DNA of 12,801 bases from Candidatus Brevibacterium intestinigallinarum. Lineage in GTDB: Bacteria; Actinomycetota; Actinomycetes; Actinomycetales; Brevibacteriaceae. Positions 12,296-12,801 of the stretch are shown here, piece by piece. How positions within the stretch are numbered: the stretch's first letter is position 1; each line of letters begins with the position of its first letter. The stretch lies in assembly GCA_019117325.1 (NCBI GenBank), contig DWZY01000130.1:1-12801 (forward strand). Direction: 5' to 3'. The notes beneath the pieces are model-generated. The model made no database searches. It saw only the letters and a program-made list of their open reading frames with translations, and was not told where the DNA came from. The position numbers and the translations under genes were made by a program.

Positions 12296-12801
12296 CGGAT
12301 CTCCACCACCGATCGCAGGACCTCGCCCCGGCCCATCTTCGCGAACGCCTCCTCGACGTCCTCGATGCCGATGCGCTCCGACACGAAGCTCTCCAGCGGC
12401 AGGCGCCCCTGCTGGTAGAGGTCGACGAGCATGGGGAAGTCGCGCTTGGGCAGGCAGTCCCCGTACCAGGAAGACTTGAGGCTGCCGCCGCGGCCGAACA
12501 CATCCAGCAGAGGGACATTCAGCTGCATCTCCGGCGTGGGCACGCCCACGAGCACGACGGTGCCGGCCAGATCGCGCGCGTAGAAGGCCTGGCGCCAGGT
12601 CTCCGGCCGGCCCACCGCGTCGATGACGACGTCCGCGCCGAATCCGCCGGTCAGCTCCTGGACCGCCGCAACGACGCCGTCCTCATCCAGATCGGACGAG
12701 TCGATCGTGTGGGTGGCGCCGCGCTCCAGCGCCCACTCGAGCTTCCGCGGATCCCGGTCGATCGCGATGATGGTGCCGGATCCCGCCAGGCGCGAGCCGA
12801 C
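12292..12801 (-). CDS. mscR: S-(hydroxymethyl)mycothiol dehydrogenase MscR, C-terminal part
   Basis: Zinc-dependent medium-chain dehydrogenase that oxidises the formaldehyde-mycothiol adduct to S-formylmycothiol and can reduce S-nitrosomycothiol. Only the last 169 residues are present; the gene runs off the right edge. Visible are the second half of the NAD-binding Rossmann fold (GTIIAIDRDPRKLEWALERG, with the NAD-type Asp after the second strand) and LTGGFGADVVIDAVGRPET. The strongly conserved MscR block follows: ARDLAGTVVLVGVPTPEM, LKSSWYGDCLPKRDFPML and DLYQQGRLPLESFVSE. The catalytic zinc site lies outside the window. It ends at TGA 12294-12292, overlapping the hydrolase ATG, so the two are one operon and translationally coupled. 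Confidence 0.92.
   Translation of the reverse strand, partial: VGSRLAGSGTIIAIDRDPRKLEWALERGATHTIDSSDLDEDGVVAAVQELTGGFGADVVIDAVGRPETWRQAFYARDLAGTVVLVGVPTPEMQLNVPLLDVFGRGGSLKSSWYGDCLPKRDFPMLVDLYQQGRLPLESFVSERIGIEDVEEAFAKMGRGEVLRSVVEIR

Overview
The window is a compact, high-GC chromosomal segment from an actinobacterium that makes mycothiol. The evidence is the protein content: MshA, CarD, SenX3/RegX3, an LpqE-like lipoprotein and a mycothiol-dependent dehydrogenase (MscR). GTG starts are common, the -10 elements are of TANNNT type, and several start codons sit where transcription should begin. A member of the order Micrococcales is plausible, but that is a guess from protein flavour and not a demonstrated assignment. 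The content is core housekeeping. I see no phage, IS element, CRISPR array, tRNA or rRNA, and no stretch over 300 bases without a gene.

Layout: (1) positions 1-607 hold the 3' part of a probable PIN-domain protein. (2) 617-3250 is a + strand cluster: mshA (first step of mycothiol synthesis), a YbjN-domain protein overlapping it by 4 bases, and gpmA (glycolysis), closed by a long hairpin. (3) 3371-6256 is the phosphate-signalling block: phoU on the - strand, divergent from the overlapping pair senX3-regX3. GTTCAC-type repeats at 22-bp spacing, resembling a PHO box, lie in the intergenic region. (4) 6257-6482 is a non-coding convergent gap with a terminator-like hairpin and a perfect 40-bp palindrome. 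(5) 6483-10007 is the carD block: an LpqE-like lipoprotein gene on the - strand, divergent from carD, then a hotdog-fold thioesterase gene, then ispD-ispF overlapping by 4 bases (MEP isoprenoid pathway). (6) 10092-12801, all on the - strand, holds an amino-acid permease and an overlapping pair, mscR (partial, running off the right edge) followed by a metallo-beta-lactamase-fold hydrolase.

How they fit together: mshA and mscR are the biosynthetic entry point and a consumer of mycothiol. PhoU, SenX3 and RegX3 sense and respond to phosphate. CarD sets RNA polymerase promoter-opening rates. IspD and IspF feed isoprenoid precursor synthesis. The order mshA-ybjN-gpmA-(phoU)-senX3-regX3 followed by (lpqE)-carD-ispD-ispF is a known actinobacterial arrangement.

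I did not find a previously undescribed system. The points most worth a second look are the 40-bp palindrome after regX3, the PHO-box-like repeats between phoU and senX3, the repeated placement of a -10 hexamer 6-7 bases before start codons (leaderless mRNAs), a Glu in CarD at the position of a known RNA-polymerase-contact Arg, and the coupled mscR/hydrolase pair.
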